A stretch of 64,000 bases of DNA, from NCBI GenBank assembly GCA_947165895.1, contig CAMVCB010000002.1, positions 186,001-250,000 of the forward strand. Direction: 5' to 3'. Below are positions 15,470 through 24,371 of the stretch, piece after piece. The translations under genes and the position numbers were made by a program. The notes below the pieces were generated by a model. The model ran no database searches and had not been told where the DNA came from. It saw only the letters and a list, made by a program, of their open reading frames with translations. This DNA is from an uncultured Treponema sp. GTDB lineage: Bacteria; Spirochaetota; Spirochaetia; Treponematales; Treponemataceae. Positions within the stretch are counted from its first letter, which is position 1, and each line of letters starts with the position of its first letter.

Positions 15470-18400
15470 ATGGCAGAAAATGAAATTATCCCATTGCGAA
15501 TGGGTATTGATGTCGGTTCTACTACAGTAAAGGTAGCGATTCTTGATCATGATGATAAGCTTATTTACGGAGATTATCAGCGGCATCGTGCAGATATCCG
15601 CAGTACAATTATTAAGGTTGTAAATCAGGCATTAGACGATATAGAAAAGAAATTTGAGGCTGGCGAAAATCAGACTTTGACTGTTAAGGTTACTGGTTCG
15701 GGCGGTCTTTCGGTTTCGCACTGGCTTAACATTCCTTTTATTCAGGAAGTTATTGCGGCTACTACGGCTGTTAAGAAAATTATTCCCCAGACTGATGTTG
15801 TAATTGAGCTTGGCGGTGAAGACGCTAAGATTACATATTTTAAAGGCGGCGTTGAGCAGCGAATGAACGGTACCTGTGCGGGTGGTACGGGTGCTTTTAT
15901 CGATCAGATGGCGGCTTTGCTTGAAACTGATGCCAACGGTTTGAACGAGCTTTCTAAAAACGCTAAGCAGATTTATCCGATTGCGGCCCGCTGTGGTGTA
16001 TTTGCTAAAACTGATATTCAGCCTTTGATTAACGAGGGTGCCCGCAAGGAAGATATTGCGGCTTCTATTTATCAGGCGGTTGTAAACCAGACTATTTCGG
16101 GGCTGGCCTGCGGTAAGCCGATTCGCGGTCATGTTGCCTTTTTGGGTGGTCCTCTTCACTTTATGGATCAGCTGCGCTACCGCTTTATTGAAACTCTTAA
16201 GCTTAAGGAAGATGAAATTATTGTGCCGGAGGATTCGCAGCTTTTTGTTGCCAGCGGTTCTGCTTTTAGTGCCGAGCGCAAGTTTACCGGTGATTCGGCT
16301 GAGAATTTCCACTTCCCGACAATTAAAGAGTTCCGCGAGAGCCTGAAAAATCTTGTTGGGGCTGAACTGAGCGAGGTTCAGCGTCTGCCTCCTCTTTTTA
16401 AAAATCAGGCGGAGCTGGACGAGTTTAAGGCCCGACATGCTCAGGAAAAGGCTAAGCGCGGGGATTTGAAATCTGTAAAGGGGCCGGTTTTCCTTGGTCT
16501 TGATGCCGGTTCTACAACTACTAAGGCTGTTTTGATTGACCAGGAAGGTGCAATTCTCTGGGATTTTTATGCCCACAATCAGGGAAATCCTGTTGAGCTT
16601 GCCGTTAAGGTTTTGAAAGAGCTTTATGCCCAGCTGCCATCTGATGCTTATATCGGCCGTGCGGTTTCTACCGGCTACGGTGAAGTGCTTTTCCAGTCGG
16701 CCTTTAATGTTGATGCGGGTGAGGTTGAAACTATTACTCACTTCCGTGCGGCTGACTTCTTTGTTCCCGGGGTTGAGTTCCTCCTCGATATCGGTGGCCA
16801 GGATATGAAGTGCCTTCGCATGAAGGACGGAGCAATTACTTCCATTCAGCTGAACGAAGCCTGTTCTTCGGGCTGCGGTTCCTTTCTTGATAACTTTGCC
16901 CGCACAATGGGTATGGATGTAAAGGATTTCAGTAAGATTGCCCTGATGGCAGAAAAGCCGGTAGACCTTGGCTCACGCTGTACTGTATTTATGAACAGCC
17001 GCGTAAAGCAGGCTCAGAAGGAAGGTTCTTCTGTTGCTGATATTTCGGCAGGTCTTTCTTATTCTGTAATCAAAAATGCCCTCTTTAAGGTAATTAAGCT
17101 TCGCAAGGCAAGTGATATTGGAACTAAGGTTGTAGTGCAGGGCGGTACCTTTAATAATGATGCCGTTCTGCGTGCCTTTGAAAATATTTCGGGCGTAAAG
17201 GTATTCCGTCCTGATGTTGCGGGGCTTATGGGTGCCTACGGTTCGGCTTTAATTGCCTACGACCAGTGGCGCGATTTGACCGCCCCTCAGCCTGGCGAGC
17301 CGGAAGATACAGTTCACGAGGTTCATTCTAACATTGCAACTTTGGCTGACCTTGAAAGCTTCCATGTTGACCTGGAGCTCCGCCGCTGCGGAAAATGTCA
17401 GAATAACTGTCTTCTTACAATTAATACATTTAAAACAGACTCCGCAACCCGTACCTTTATTACCGGTAACCGCTGTGAAAAGGGTGCCGAAATTGAAGGC
17501 GTTCAGATTCTTGCCGCAAGTGACAAAAACAAGTCTCTTGATGATGATGCGGGTCCGCTTCCAAATCTTTTTGAATGGAAATATAAGCGTCTTTTCAGCT
17601 ATGTTCCGCGCAAGGCAGAAGATGCTCCAATGGGCGATGTGGGAATCCCCCGCGTCCTTAATATGTATGAAAATTATCCGCTCTGGTTTACCTTCTTTAA
17701 TGAACTGGGCTTCCGCGTAAGACTTAGCCAGCGTTCAAGCCGCAAGGTTTACGAAAAAGGAATTGAAACTATTCCTTCTGAATCTGTATGTTACCCTGGA
17801 AAAATCAGCCACGGCCACGTAGAGAGTCTTTTGCAGCAGGGAATTAAGTTTATTTTCTATCCTTGTGCGCCTTATGAGCTTCAGGAAGATTCAGGGGCAG
17901 GAAACCACTATAACTGTCCGATTGTAACAAGCTATCCGGAGGTTTTGCGCAACAACGTAGACGCCCTTCGTCAGGATGATTCTATTTTATACATGGATCC
18001 ATTCCTTCCGATTTACGACAAGCCTCGTCTGGCAGAACGTCTTTGCGAAGAAATGCTGCCTCATTTCCCAAGCCTTACCCGCGAAGCAATTTATGATGCT
18101 GTAGAAAAAGCCTGGGCAGAGCAGGAAAAATTCCGCGCTGACGTACGCAAGGCCGGTGAAGATGCTCTTGAAGAAATCATCACAAAGGGTGGAAGCGGTA
18201 TTGTACTTTCCGGCCGTCCTTATCACCTTGACCCGGAGATCAACCACGGAATTCCTGAACTGATTAACGGTCTTGGACTTGCAGTTCTTACGGAAGACTC
18301 TGTGGCTCACCTTGGAAAAATTGAACGCCCGCTGCGCATTATTGACCAGTGGGTTTACCATAACAGACTTTACCGAGCCGCTCAGTTTGTAAGCGAAATG

Positions 18401-19990
18401 GCAAATCTTGAGCTTGTTCAGCTTACCTCATTCGGCTGCGGTCTTGATGCCGTAACAGCAGATCAGGTTGATGAAATTCTCCGCGCTAAAAACCGCATGT
18501 ACACCCTTATCAAGATTGATGAGGGAAGTAACCTGGGTGCGGTTCGAATCCGAATCCGTTCTCTGATTGCGGCTGTAAAAGCCAGAAGAAGAAACCGCCG
18601 TCACCTTGAAGAAAGAACATCGGCTTATAACCGCGTGGTATTTACAAAAGAAATGAAGTACACCCACACGATTATCGGCCCTCAGATGTCGCCTATCCAC
18701 TTCCGCATTTTGCAGAAGGCCTTCCGCAGCGGCGGCTACAATTTTGTTGTACTGGATGCTGTTGACCCTAAGGCAATTGATGCCGGACTGCGCTATGTAA
18801 ATAACGACGCCTGCTATCCGTCGCTTCTTGTTGCCGGTCAGATGATTTCTGCCCTTGAAAGCGGAAAATATGACATTGATAAGGTTGCCCTGATTATTAC
18901 TCAGACTGGTGGCGGTTGCCGCGCGACAAACTACATTGGATTTATACGGCGCGCGCTGAATGACGCGGGCTGGGGCCAGGTTCCGGTTCTTTCTTTGAGT
19001 GCTCAGGGCTTTGAAAAGAACCCGGGCTTTAAGCTTACACCGCGCCTTGTTGATAACCTTATTAAGGCTCTTGTTGTAGGTGATGTTCTTATGCGCGTTC
19101 TCTACCGTGTTCGTCCTTATGAGGAAGTTCCGGGCAGCGCAAACCAGATGTATGAAAAATGGAATGCCAAGGCAGAGGCAATGTTTGAAAAGCATGTTTC
19201 TTTTGCCCGCTTTAACCGCCTTGTGCGCAATATCATAAAGGATTTTGATAACCTTCCGCTTAAGCCTATTAAAAAGCCTCGCGTTGGTGTTGTCGGAGAA
19301 ATCCTTGTTAAATTCCACCCGACTGCAAACAATCAGATTGTAGATACAATCGAAAAAGAGGGTGCAGAGTGTGTTATGCCTGATTTGCTGGACTTCTTCT
19401 TCTACACCTTTGCAACTGGTATTTTCCGTCATCAGCAGCTGGCTTTCCCTAAGAAAACTGAGCGCAATGCCCGTCTTCTTGTATGGGGACTGGATCTCTA
19501 TCGCCGCAAGATGAAGAAATATTTGAATAAGAGCCGCCGTTTTGAAGCGCCTAACTCAATCTACCAGATGATGAAGGGTGTAGACGATATTGTTCAGATT
19601 GGAAATATCACCGGTGAAGGCTGGTTCTTAACTGCTGAAATGGTTGAGCTTATCAACGAGGGAGCTCCAAGCATTGCCTGCGTTCAGCCTTTTGCCTGTC
19701 TTCCAAACCACGTAACTGGTAAGGGTATGATTAAAGAGCTTCGCCGCCGCTTCCCGGATGCGAATATTTCCGCAATCGACTACGACCCGGGCAGCTCGGA
19801 AGTAAACCAGCTTAACCGTTTGAAGCTGTTGCTTTCTAATGCGCCGGTAGGACGTCATCCGGATGAAGTAGGAAATGACGGAATGATCCGCATGGCAGAC
19901 GGAAGCCTGGTGAAGGCAGAAGTTCGCGCCGCTGAAGGAAATACCGGCTTTACCGATACGGATCCGGCAGAGGAAAGCTCGACTAAGTAG
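15470..19990 (+). CDS. Giant fused 2-hydroxyacyl-CoA dehydratase activase-like protein (BcrAD/BadFG ATPase x2 + DUF2229 + HgdB-like)
   Basis: A 1506-residue cytosolic protein. Two ASKHA-type ATPase domains of the BadF/BadG/BcrA/BcrD family come first: GIDVGSTTVKVAI (residue 13) with ELGGEDAK and NGTCAGGTGAF, then GLDAGSTTTKAVL (about 344) with DIGGQDMKC and NEACSSGCGSFLD. Cysteines in the two activation loops are where related activases bind a shared 4Fe-4S cluster. Then follow a cysteine-rich RRCGKCQNNC segment, a DUF2229 region (RVLNMYENYPLWFTFF, SESVCYPGKISHGHV) and a C-terminal HgdB-like part. Smaller relatives energise electron transfer to 2-hydroxyacyl-CoA dehydratases; the substrate of this giant form is unknown, and no dehydratase subunit lies nearby. 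The ATG at 15470 lacks a clear ribosome site but follows a TAAAAT box by eight bases. Confidence 0.85.
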   Translation: MAENEIIPLRMGIDVGSTTVKVAILDHDDKLIYGDYQRHRADIRSTIIKVVNQALDDIEKKFEAGENQTLTVKVTGSGGLSVSHWLNIPFIQEVIAATTAVKKIIPQTDVVIELGGEDAKITYFKGGVEQRMNGTCAGGTGAFIDQMAALLETDANGLNELSKNAKQIYPIAARCGVFAKTDIQPLINEGARKEDIAASIYQAVVNQTISGLACGKPIRGHVAFLGGPLHFMDQLRYRFIETLKLKEDEIIVPEDSQLFVASGSAFSAERKFTGDSAENFHFPTIKEFRESLKNLVGAELSEVQRLPPLFKNQAELDEFKARHAQEKAKRGDLKSVKGPVFLGLDAGSTTTKAVLIDQEGAILWDFYAHNQGNPVELAVKVLKELYAQLPSDAYIGRAVSTGYGEVLFQSAFNVDAGEVETITHFRAADFFVPGVEFLLDIGGQDMKCLRMKDGAITSIQLNEACSSGCGSFLDNFARTMGMDVKDFSKIALMAEKPVDLGSRCTVFMNSRVKQAQKEGSSVADISAGLSYSVIKNALFKVIKLRKASDIGTKVVVQGGTFNNDAVLRAFENISGVKVFRPDVAGLMGAYGSALIAYDQWRDLTAPQPGEPEDTVHEVHSNIATLADLESFHVDLELRRCGKCQNNCLLTINTFKTDSATRTFITGNRCEKGAEIEGVQILAASDKNKSLDDDAGPLPNLFEWKYKRLFSYVPRKAEDAPMGDVGIPRVLNMYENYPLWFTFFNELGFRVRLSQRSSRKVYEKGIETIPSESVCYPGKISHGHVESLLQQGIKFIFYPCAPYELQEDSGAGNHYNCPIVTSYPEVLRNNVDALRQDDSILYMDPFLPIYDKPRLAERLCEEMLPHFPSLTREAIYDAVEKAWAEQEKFRADVRKAGEDALEEIITKGGSGIVLSGRPYHLDPEINHGIPELINGLGLAVLTEDSVAHLGKIERPLRIIDQWVYHNRLYRAAQFVSEMANLELVQLTSFGCGLDAVTADQVDEILRAKNRMYTLIKIDEGSNLGAVRIRIRSLIAAVKARRRNRRHLEERTSAYNRVVFTKEMKYTHTIIGPQMSPIHFRILQKAFRSGGYNFVVLDAVDPKAIDAGLRYVNNDACYPSLLVAGQMISALESGKYDIDKVALIITQTGGGCRATNYIGFIRRALNDAGWGQVPVLSLSAQGFEKNPGFKLTPRLVDNLIKALVVGDVLMRVLYRVRPYEEVPGSANQMYEKWNAKAEAMFEKHVSFARFNRLVRNIIKDFDNLPLKPIKKPRVGVVGEILVKFHPTANNQIVDTIEKEGAECVMPDLLDFFFYTFATGIFRHQQLAFPKKTERNARLLVWGLDLYRRKMKKYLNKSRRFEAPNSIYQMMKGVDDIVQIGNITGEGWFLTAEMVELINEGAPSIACVQPFACLPNHVTGKGMIKELRRRFPDANISAIDYDPGSSEVNQLNRLKLLLSNAPVGRHPDEVGNDGMIRMADGSLVKAEVRAAEGNTGFTDTDPAEESSTK

Positions 19991-19998
19991 GGGAATGT

Positions 19999-20020
19999 GC
20001 GGGCGCCGGGAGTGCCCGCC
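19999..20020 (+). promoter_or_regulatory. GC-rich hairpin between activase and envelope operon
   Basis: gcgggc (19999-20004) pairs with gcccgc (20014-20019) just before the ribosome site of the next gene. No T-run follows, so it may damp read-through or initiation rather than terminate. Confidence 0.4.
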
Positions 20021-20038
20021 ATCGGCCAGGGGGATTTT

Positions 20039-21415
20039 ATGAAAAAAACGTTTTTATCATTTTTGATTCTTTTTTTCGCCGGCTTTACAAGACTTTTTGC
20101 CGCATATAATTCGCTTGGAATCCCCGATTCCGCAGAAATCCGTAAAACTCTTATAGAAGAATGGTTTGAAGCTCCTTTGCAGACTGTGCGGACAAACAAT
20201 GCTTTTGAAACCCGCAATCAGATTGGAGAGGAGTTTCAGGTTCGGCTTGAAGAGGATGACCAGTATTTTTATATTTTTGTAGCCCCTCATTCAATCCTTA
20301 CTGTTAATGTTTACACAAGCAAAAAATCCTATACAGAGCAGCAGGATTATTACCCCGGTGACCTTGCCGGAAGCTTTGTTCTTATCCGTGATAAGAAAAC
20401 CGGGGATGCTCTCTGTGCCCGTTATTATTTTTTGAAAGACAGCGGAGTTTATGTTCAGTTTACTCCATATGGCAAGGCCGCCCTGGCTGACCTTGTGATT
20501 TTTGATAATTATGCGGCCCGGGGAGTTGCAACAGGCCTTCCTTTTTCTTATTTTTATTCCGCTTCTATAGAAGAAGTGATAAGTGTCACAAAAAATAAGC
20601 TTCCATGGTCCTATGTCCTTACCGCTCAGAACGAATATCATTCTGTCCGCCAGATGATTACTCTGATTGATGAAGCTCTGCCTGCCATCCTTTACTGCCC
20701 CGACGCAATGTATGATGAGGAAGCCAAGCTGATTCATGTTCGCGACGGAAGCCCTTTCCTTTATGAACAGCTTCCCCAGACAGAAATAAATAAATCAATT
20801 TTCCTTTCTTCTGCGGGATTTTTAAAATGGATTTGTGACGGTCTTGTTGAACCGATTGCAGGAAGCCTTTTGAAGAGGGAGCCTCTGGTAAAGGAAACAA
20901 TTTCTTCCAAAGAAACCGGCCGGAAGGGTGTTTTAAGTCAGAAATATGATTTGTACTTTGGCTTAAACTGGGTAAGAAATCTGGCATCGGCTGTGATTTC
21001 GGTTTATGCAAATAAAAATTACATGTTTAATCAGTCTGGCGTTGACGTTACAATCAATCCTTTTGCAGCTTCCATTACGAGTCAGGGAATTTCCAGCACT
21101 GTAACTTTTATAGAAAATACTGGTTATAAAATAGAGGTATTAAAATCACTTCTTTATGTGCTTGCGGCAGAAAATCCGGATACCTTTTATCTTGGCGCAA
21201 TCAGGGAAACTGACCGTAATGCAAGTCCTGAAGTTTCGGTATTTAATCAGAATGCGGCTTTCTTTCCGTATTTTAATGATAACGGAGCCTTTGACTGTGT
21301 AATTTTTATGAACGGTCAGAAAATGACACTGGATTTCTTCCTCAAAAATTATAAGGACTGCTTTGTTTACCTGACCCGGGTTAAGGCAAGTGACCAGTTC
21401 TTCCCTGTAAAATAG
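20039..21415 (+). CDS. Secreted protein of unknown function, first gene of envelope operon
   Basis: A 458-residue product. The start at 20039 is chosen because AGGGGGA lies six bases upstream and the protein then begins with a signal peptide (MKKTFLSFLILFFAGFTRLFA). The upstream in-frame GTG has neither. The mature protein mixes strands and helices (VRLEEDDQYFYIFVAPHSILTV; YDLYFGLNWVRNLASAVISV; DVTINPFAASITSQG) and shows no motif I recognise. It contains conserved-looking aromatic hairpins but no barrel-type end. Position just ahead of the TPR, barrel and Exb/Ton genes, with a 25-base gap, makes it a likely periplasmic partner of that system. Confidence 0.6.
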   Translation: MKKTFLSFLILFFAGFTRLFAAYNSLGIPDSAEIRKTLIEEWFEAPLQTVRTNNAFETRNQIGEEFQVRLEEDDQYFYIFVAPHSILTVNVYTSKKSYTEQQDYYPGDLAGSFVLIRDKKTGDALCARYYFLKDSGVYVQFTPYGKAALADLVIFDNYAARGVATGLPFSYFYSASIEEVISVTKNKLPWSYVLTAQNEYHSVRQMITLIDEALPAILYCPDAMYDEEAKLIHVRDGSPFLYEQLPQTEINKSIFLSSAGFLKWICDGLVEPIAGSLLKREPLVKETISSKETGRKGVLSQKYDLYFGLNWVRNLASAVISVYANKNYMFNQSGVDVTINPFAASITSQGISSTVTFIENTGYKIEVLKSLLYVLAAENPDTFYLGAIRETDRNASPEVSVFNQNAAFFPYFNDNGAFDCVIFMNGQKMTLDFFLKNYKDCFVYLTRVKASDQFFPVK

Positions 21416-21440
21416 AAGAAAGATCTGAAAAAGAAAAACT

Positions 21441-24368
21441 ATGAAAAGAATAAATAAAAAAAATATTTTGATTTTTGCAGCTGCTGCGGCTTTCTCCAGC
21501 GGCGCTTTCTGTCAGACTCAGAATGTAAGTGAGTCATCCCTTTATAATGAAATCAATTCTGCTTATGCAACAGGCTTTCTGCCGGGCGTTATAGAAAAAG
21601 CTTCTGATTTTGAAAGAAAATATCCCGAATCAGCCTATATTAATGATATCCGGATGCAGAAGGCCCGTGCCCTTGTAAGTGCTAAGCAGAATGACGGGGC
21701 AATAGAAACTCTTGAACAGCTTATTCAAGTGCTTTCTCAGAATAAGGAAAATACTTCCGCCAAAAATGATATTCCTGAATGTTACTTTCTGATGGGGCGT
21801 GCTTATTATGAAAAAGGGCAGTATAACAGGGCCCTTTCAGCTTTTTATACGGCCGCAAAGATGTTAAAGAATGCTAATCCCAGGGCGAATTTTTATGCCT
21901 ACAGCATTCTTTATGCGGGCCGCATTTATTTTAATCAGGATAATTTTGCAGCTGCAATTCCTCAGTTTGAATTTGCAGTTTCTAACGGCGACCTCTTTGC
22001 CCGCAGTGACTTTAATGAAGCCCTGCAGAAGCTGGTCATTTCCTACAATGAAAGCGGAAAGTCAGATAAGGCAACGGCTCTTTTTAAGACAATTTCTGCC
22101 TCTAAAGAAAATTTTGACCCTCAGTTTTATTATACGACTGCGGTTTATGCGGCTCAGGGCTATGAAAAGCTGAAAAATTACCAGAAGGCCTATGATTTGT
22201 ATTGCGAGGTTATCGATGCAAAAATCGAAAGCCTTTCTGTTATTGCCTTGAAAAAAGCCTATCTTCTTGCTGACCAGAAAAAAGTTCCAGTAAATCCCGG
22301 GGAAGTTTTCAGCAGAAATACCTCTTCCTTTGATAATCAGAAGGAACTTGTGCTGGACTTCTGGATCCGCCTTGGAATAGACGAATTCGACGGAGGAAAT
22401 TACAGTCTTTCTGAAAAATATTTTGATAATGCGGCTCTCCTTCTTGAAGAGGGGGTAAAGGGTGAAAAGGCACTTGTCTGTCTTTACCAGGCAAAACTCC
22501 AGCTGAAAGAAGAGCCTCTTGATAAATCAAAACTTGAGCAGGGAAAAAAGACTTTGATGAGTAATGAAGCTTTATTCAAAAAGTCAAATCTGCAGGATAT
22601 TATGGATTCATATTATTCTACTCTGATTCAATTTGACCAGCTTCTTGGCAACTGGAATGATGTAATTTCTAACTACGAAAAACTAAAAAATCCGGATTCA
22701 AAATCGGCCTATTTTGCCGCATCATATTTTTATAATAAGAAAAATTATGCACAGGCTGAGAAGCAGCTTGAAGGCTTTTTAAGTGACCCTTTATGCAAAA
22801 AGCTTTATGCTTCCTGCTGCCTTAATCTTAAGGATGCAAAAAAAGCCGCCGCCCTTTATTCTGAGCTGGAAAACGATGGAAAACTTGATGATTTATCTGC
22901 CCTTGAATATGCCAAGGCTTTGTTTCTGAAAAAAGACTATTCTCTGGCTTATGAAAAAGCCGGAAAGGTTAAAAGTCCTCAGGCTTCATATATCAGCGGG
23001 CTTTGTCTTATTAACCTTAAAAAATGGGCGTCTGCTCGCGACAGCTTTAATTCCTATATAAAGGAGGCCTCGGCGGGGGCTGATTTTTACAGGCTTTCCT
23101 TCTTTTATAAGGGCTACGCTGAATACAATCTGGGGGAATTCAAAAATGCTTATGCCTCTTTTGTGCGCTTTAAAAGTGAAGCTTCTGATGACATGAATAC
23201 TTATCTTCGTCAGGCCTGTGATTTTGCGGTTAAGAGTGCCCTTCAGAATGGTGATATGAAAAATGCCTCTCTCCAGGCAGAAAAACTTGTACGGATTTCT
23301 CAGACACGCGAAGAAAAGCAGGAAGCTCTGCTCCTGAATGCCCAGATTTATGCGGATTCTGGTAATGCACAGAAGGCTGTTGAAGTTCTTACTCCCTTTA
23401 CCGGTGAAAAATCTGATTTTGCCCTTCAGGCTCTTTATCAGATTGCCCAGATTTACGAAAAAGAGGGCGATTTGGGACTTGCCGAAGCAAATCTTGAAAA
23501 AATCATGTCAAAATCACCGCGGTCAACTTATGCAGAAGAAGCCTGCTATCATGAAGGCGAAATGTATTATTCAAAAAAAGAATATTCTGCGTCAGAAAAC
23601 CGCTTTAATAAATACATTTACAAATATGCAGACGGAAAATATGCTGATGCGGCTTTATTTTACTGTGCCGACTGCAATTACCGTCTATCTTCTTATGAAA
23701 AAGCAATCATGCTCTGCCTTATGTTTACGGGAAAATTCCCTCAAAGCATTTATTCATACGGAGTTTACACAACACTGCTGAATGCTTATAACGATGAGCA
23801 GGATTACGAAAACGCCCTTGCAACGGCAAATAATCTTCTTAAGCTTTTCCCGGAACAGGCCGCAAGTGACGGAATCGGGAAAAGGGCCGCTGAGCTTAAA
23901 CGGCTTGTTTCAGGGGCTGACAAGCAGATTGCCCAGAAGGTGAATGAATTTGAAAAACATGGAAAAACTTCTACCAGGGAAGGAAGAAAAATCGCTTCTG
24001 AACTTGTAAAACTCTACCTGAGAAATCCCGAAACCGAGGAAGAAGGAATTAAGCTTGCAGAAGAAATTCTTCCTTTACAGACTGGTGATGATGAAAAAGA
24101 GCTTTTTGCCCAGAATACCAGCCTGATTGCTGAATATGCTAGAAAAAATAATGACAATAAAACTTCTGCCCAGCACTATCTTGATGCGGCCGCTGCCTAC
24201 CGGGCCTGCGGTAATTCAGAAAAGGCGGCAGAAAGTCTTTACAGCGCTGCGGAAGCCTTTGCTGCGGCAAAATTAAAAGGAGATGCCCGCGAAACTGCAA
24301 AAACCCTTAAGGAATTATATCCTCAGAGTCATTATGCAGTTTCTGTAGACAGAATTACAGGGAATTAA
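21441..24368 (+). CDS. Large periplasmic TPR-repeat protein
   Basis: A 975-residue secreted protein (signal peptide MKRINKKNILIFAAAAAFSSGAFC, cut near QTQ). Almost the whole mature chain is TPR-like helical hairpins, e.g. ECYFLMGRAYYEKGQYNRALSAF, FYAYSILYAGRIYFNQDNFAAAIPQF and AEEACYHEGEMYYSKKEYSASENRF. Such proteins act as scaffolds; relatives of CpoB/BamD type work in the periplasm with Tol or Bam machineries. The C at the signal-peptide end (AFCQ) raises a weak possibility of lipid anchoring. The gene is followed after three bases by the barrel gene, then by ExbB/ExbD/TonB-like genes, so it probably joins an energised envelope complex. Confidence 0.75.
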   Translation: MKRINKKNILIFAAAAAFSSGAFCQTQNVSESSLYNEINSAYATGFLPGVIEKASDFERKYPESAYINDIRMQKARALVSAKQNDGAIETLEQLIQVLSQNKENTSAKNDIPECYFLMGRAYYEKGQYNRALSAFYTAAKMLKNANPRANFYAYSILYAGRIYFNQDNFAAAIPQFEFAVSNGDLFARSDFNEALQKLVISYNESGKSDKATALFKTISASKENFDPQFYYTTAVYAAQGYEKLKNYQKAYDLYCEVIDAKIESLSVIALKKAYLLADQKKVPVNPGEVFSRNTSSFDNQKELVLDFWIRLGIDEFDGGNYSLSEKYFDNAALLLEEGVKGEKALVCLYQAKLQLKEEPLDKSKLEQGKKTLMSNEALFKKSNLQDIMDSYYSTLIQFDQLLGNWNDVISNYEKLKNPDSKSAYFAASYFYNKKNYAQAEKQLEGFLSDPLCKKLYASCCLNLKDAKKAAALYSELENDGKLDDLSALEYAKALFLKKDYSLAYEKAGKVKSPQASYISGLCLINLKKWASARDSFNSYIKEASAGADFYRLSFFYKGYAEYNLGEFKNAYASFVRFKSEASDDMNTYLRQACDFAVKSALQNGDMKNASLQAEKLVRISQTREEKQEALLLNAQIYADSGNAQKAVEVLTPFTGEKSDFALQALYQIAQIYEKEGDLGLAEANLEKIMSKSPRSTYAEEACYHEGEMYYSKKEYSASENRFNKYIYKYADGKYADAALFYCADCNYRLSSYEKAIMLCLMFTGKFPQSIYSYGVYTTLLNAYNDEQDYENALATANNLLKLFPEQAASDGIGKRAAELKRLVSGADKQIAQKVNEFEKHGKTSTREGRKIASELVKLYLRNPETEEEGIKLAEEILPLQTGDDEKELFAQNTSLIAEYARKNNDNKTSAQHYLDAAAAYRACGNSEKAAESLYSAAEAFAAAKLKGDARETAKTLKELYPQSHYAVSVDRITGN

Positions 24369-24371
24369 TTT

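Noticed and set aside
15632-16741. 369-codon antisense frame within the activase gene (and a 334-codon one at 18428-19432)
   Set aside because: Shadows of a strongly biased coding frame; no ribosome site and arginine/asparagine-rich nonsense composition.
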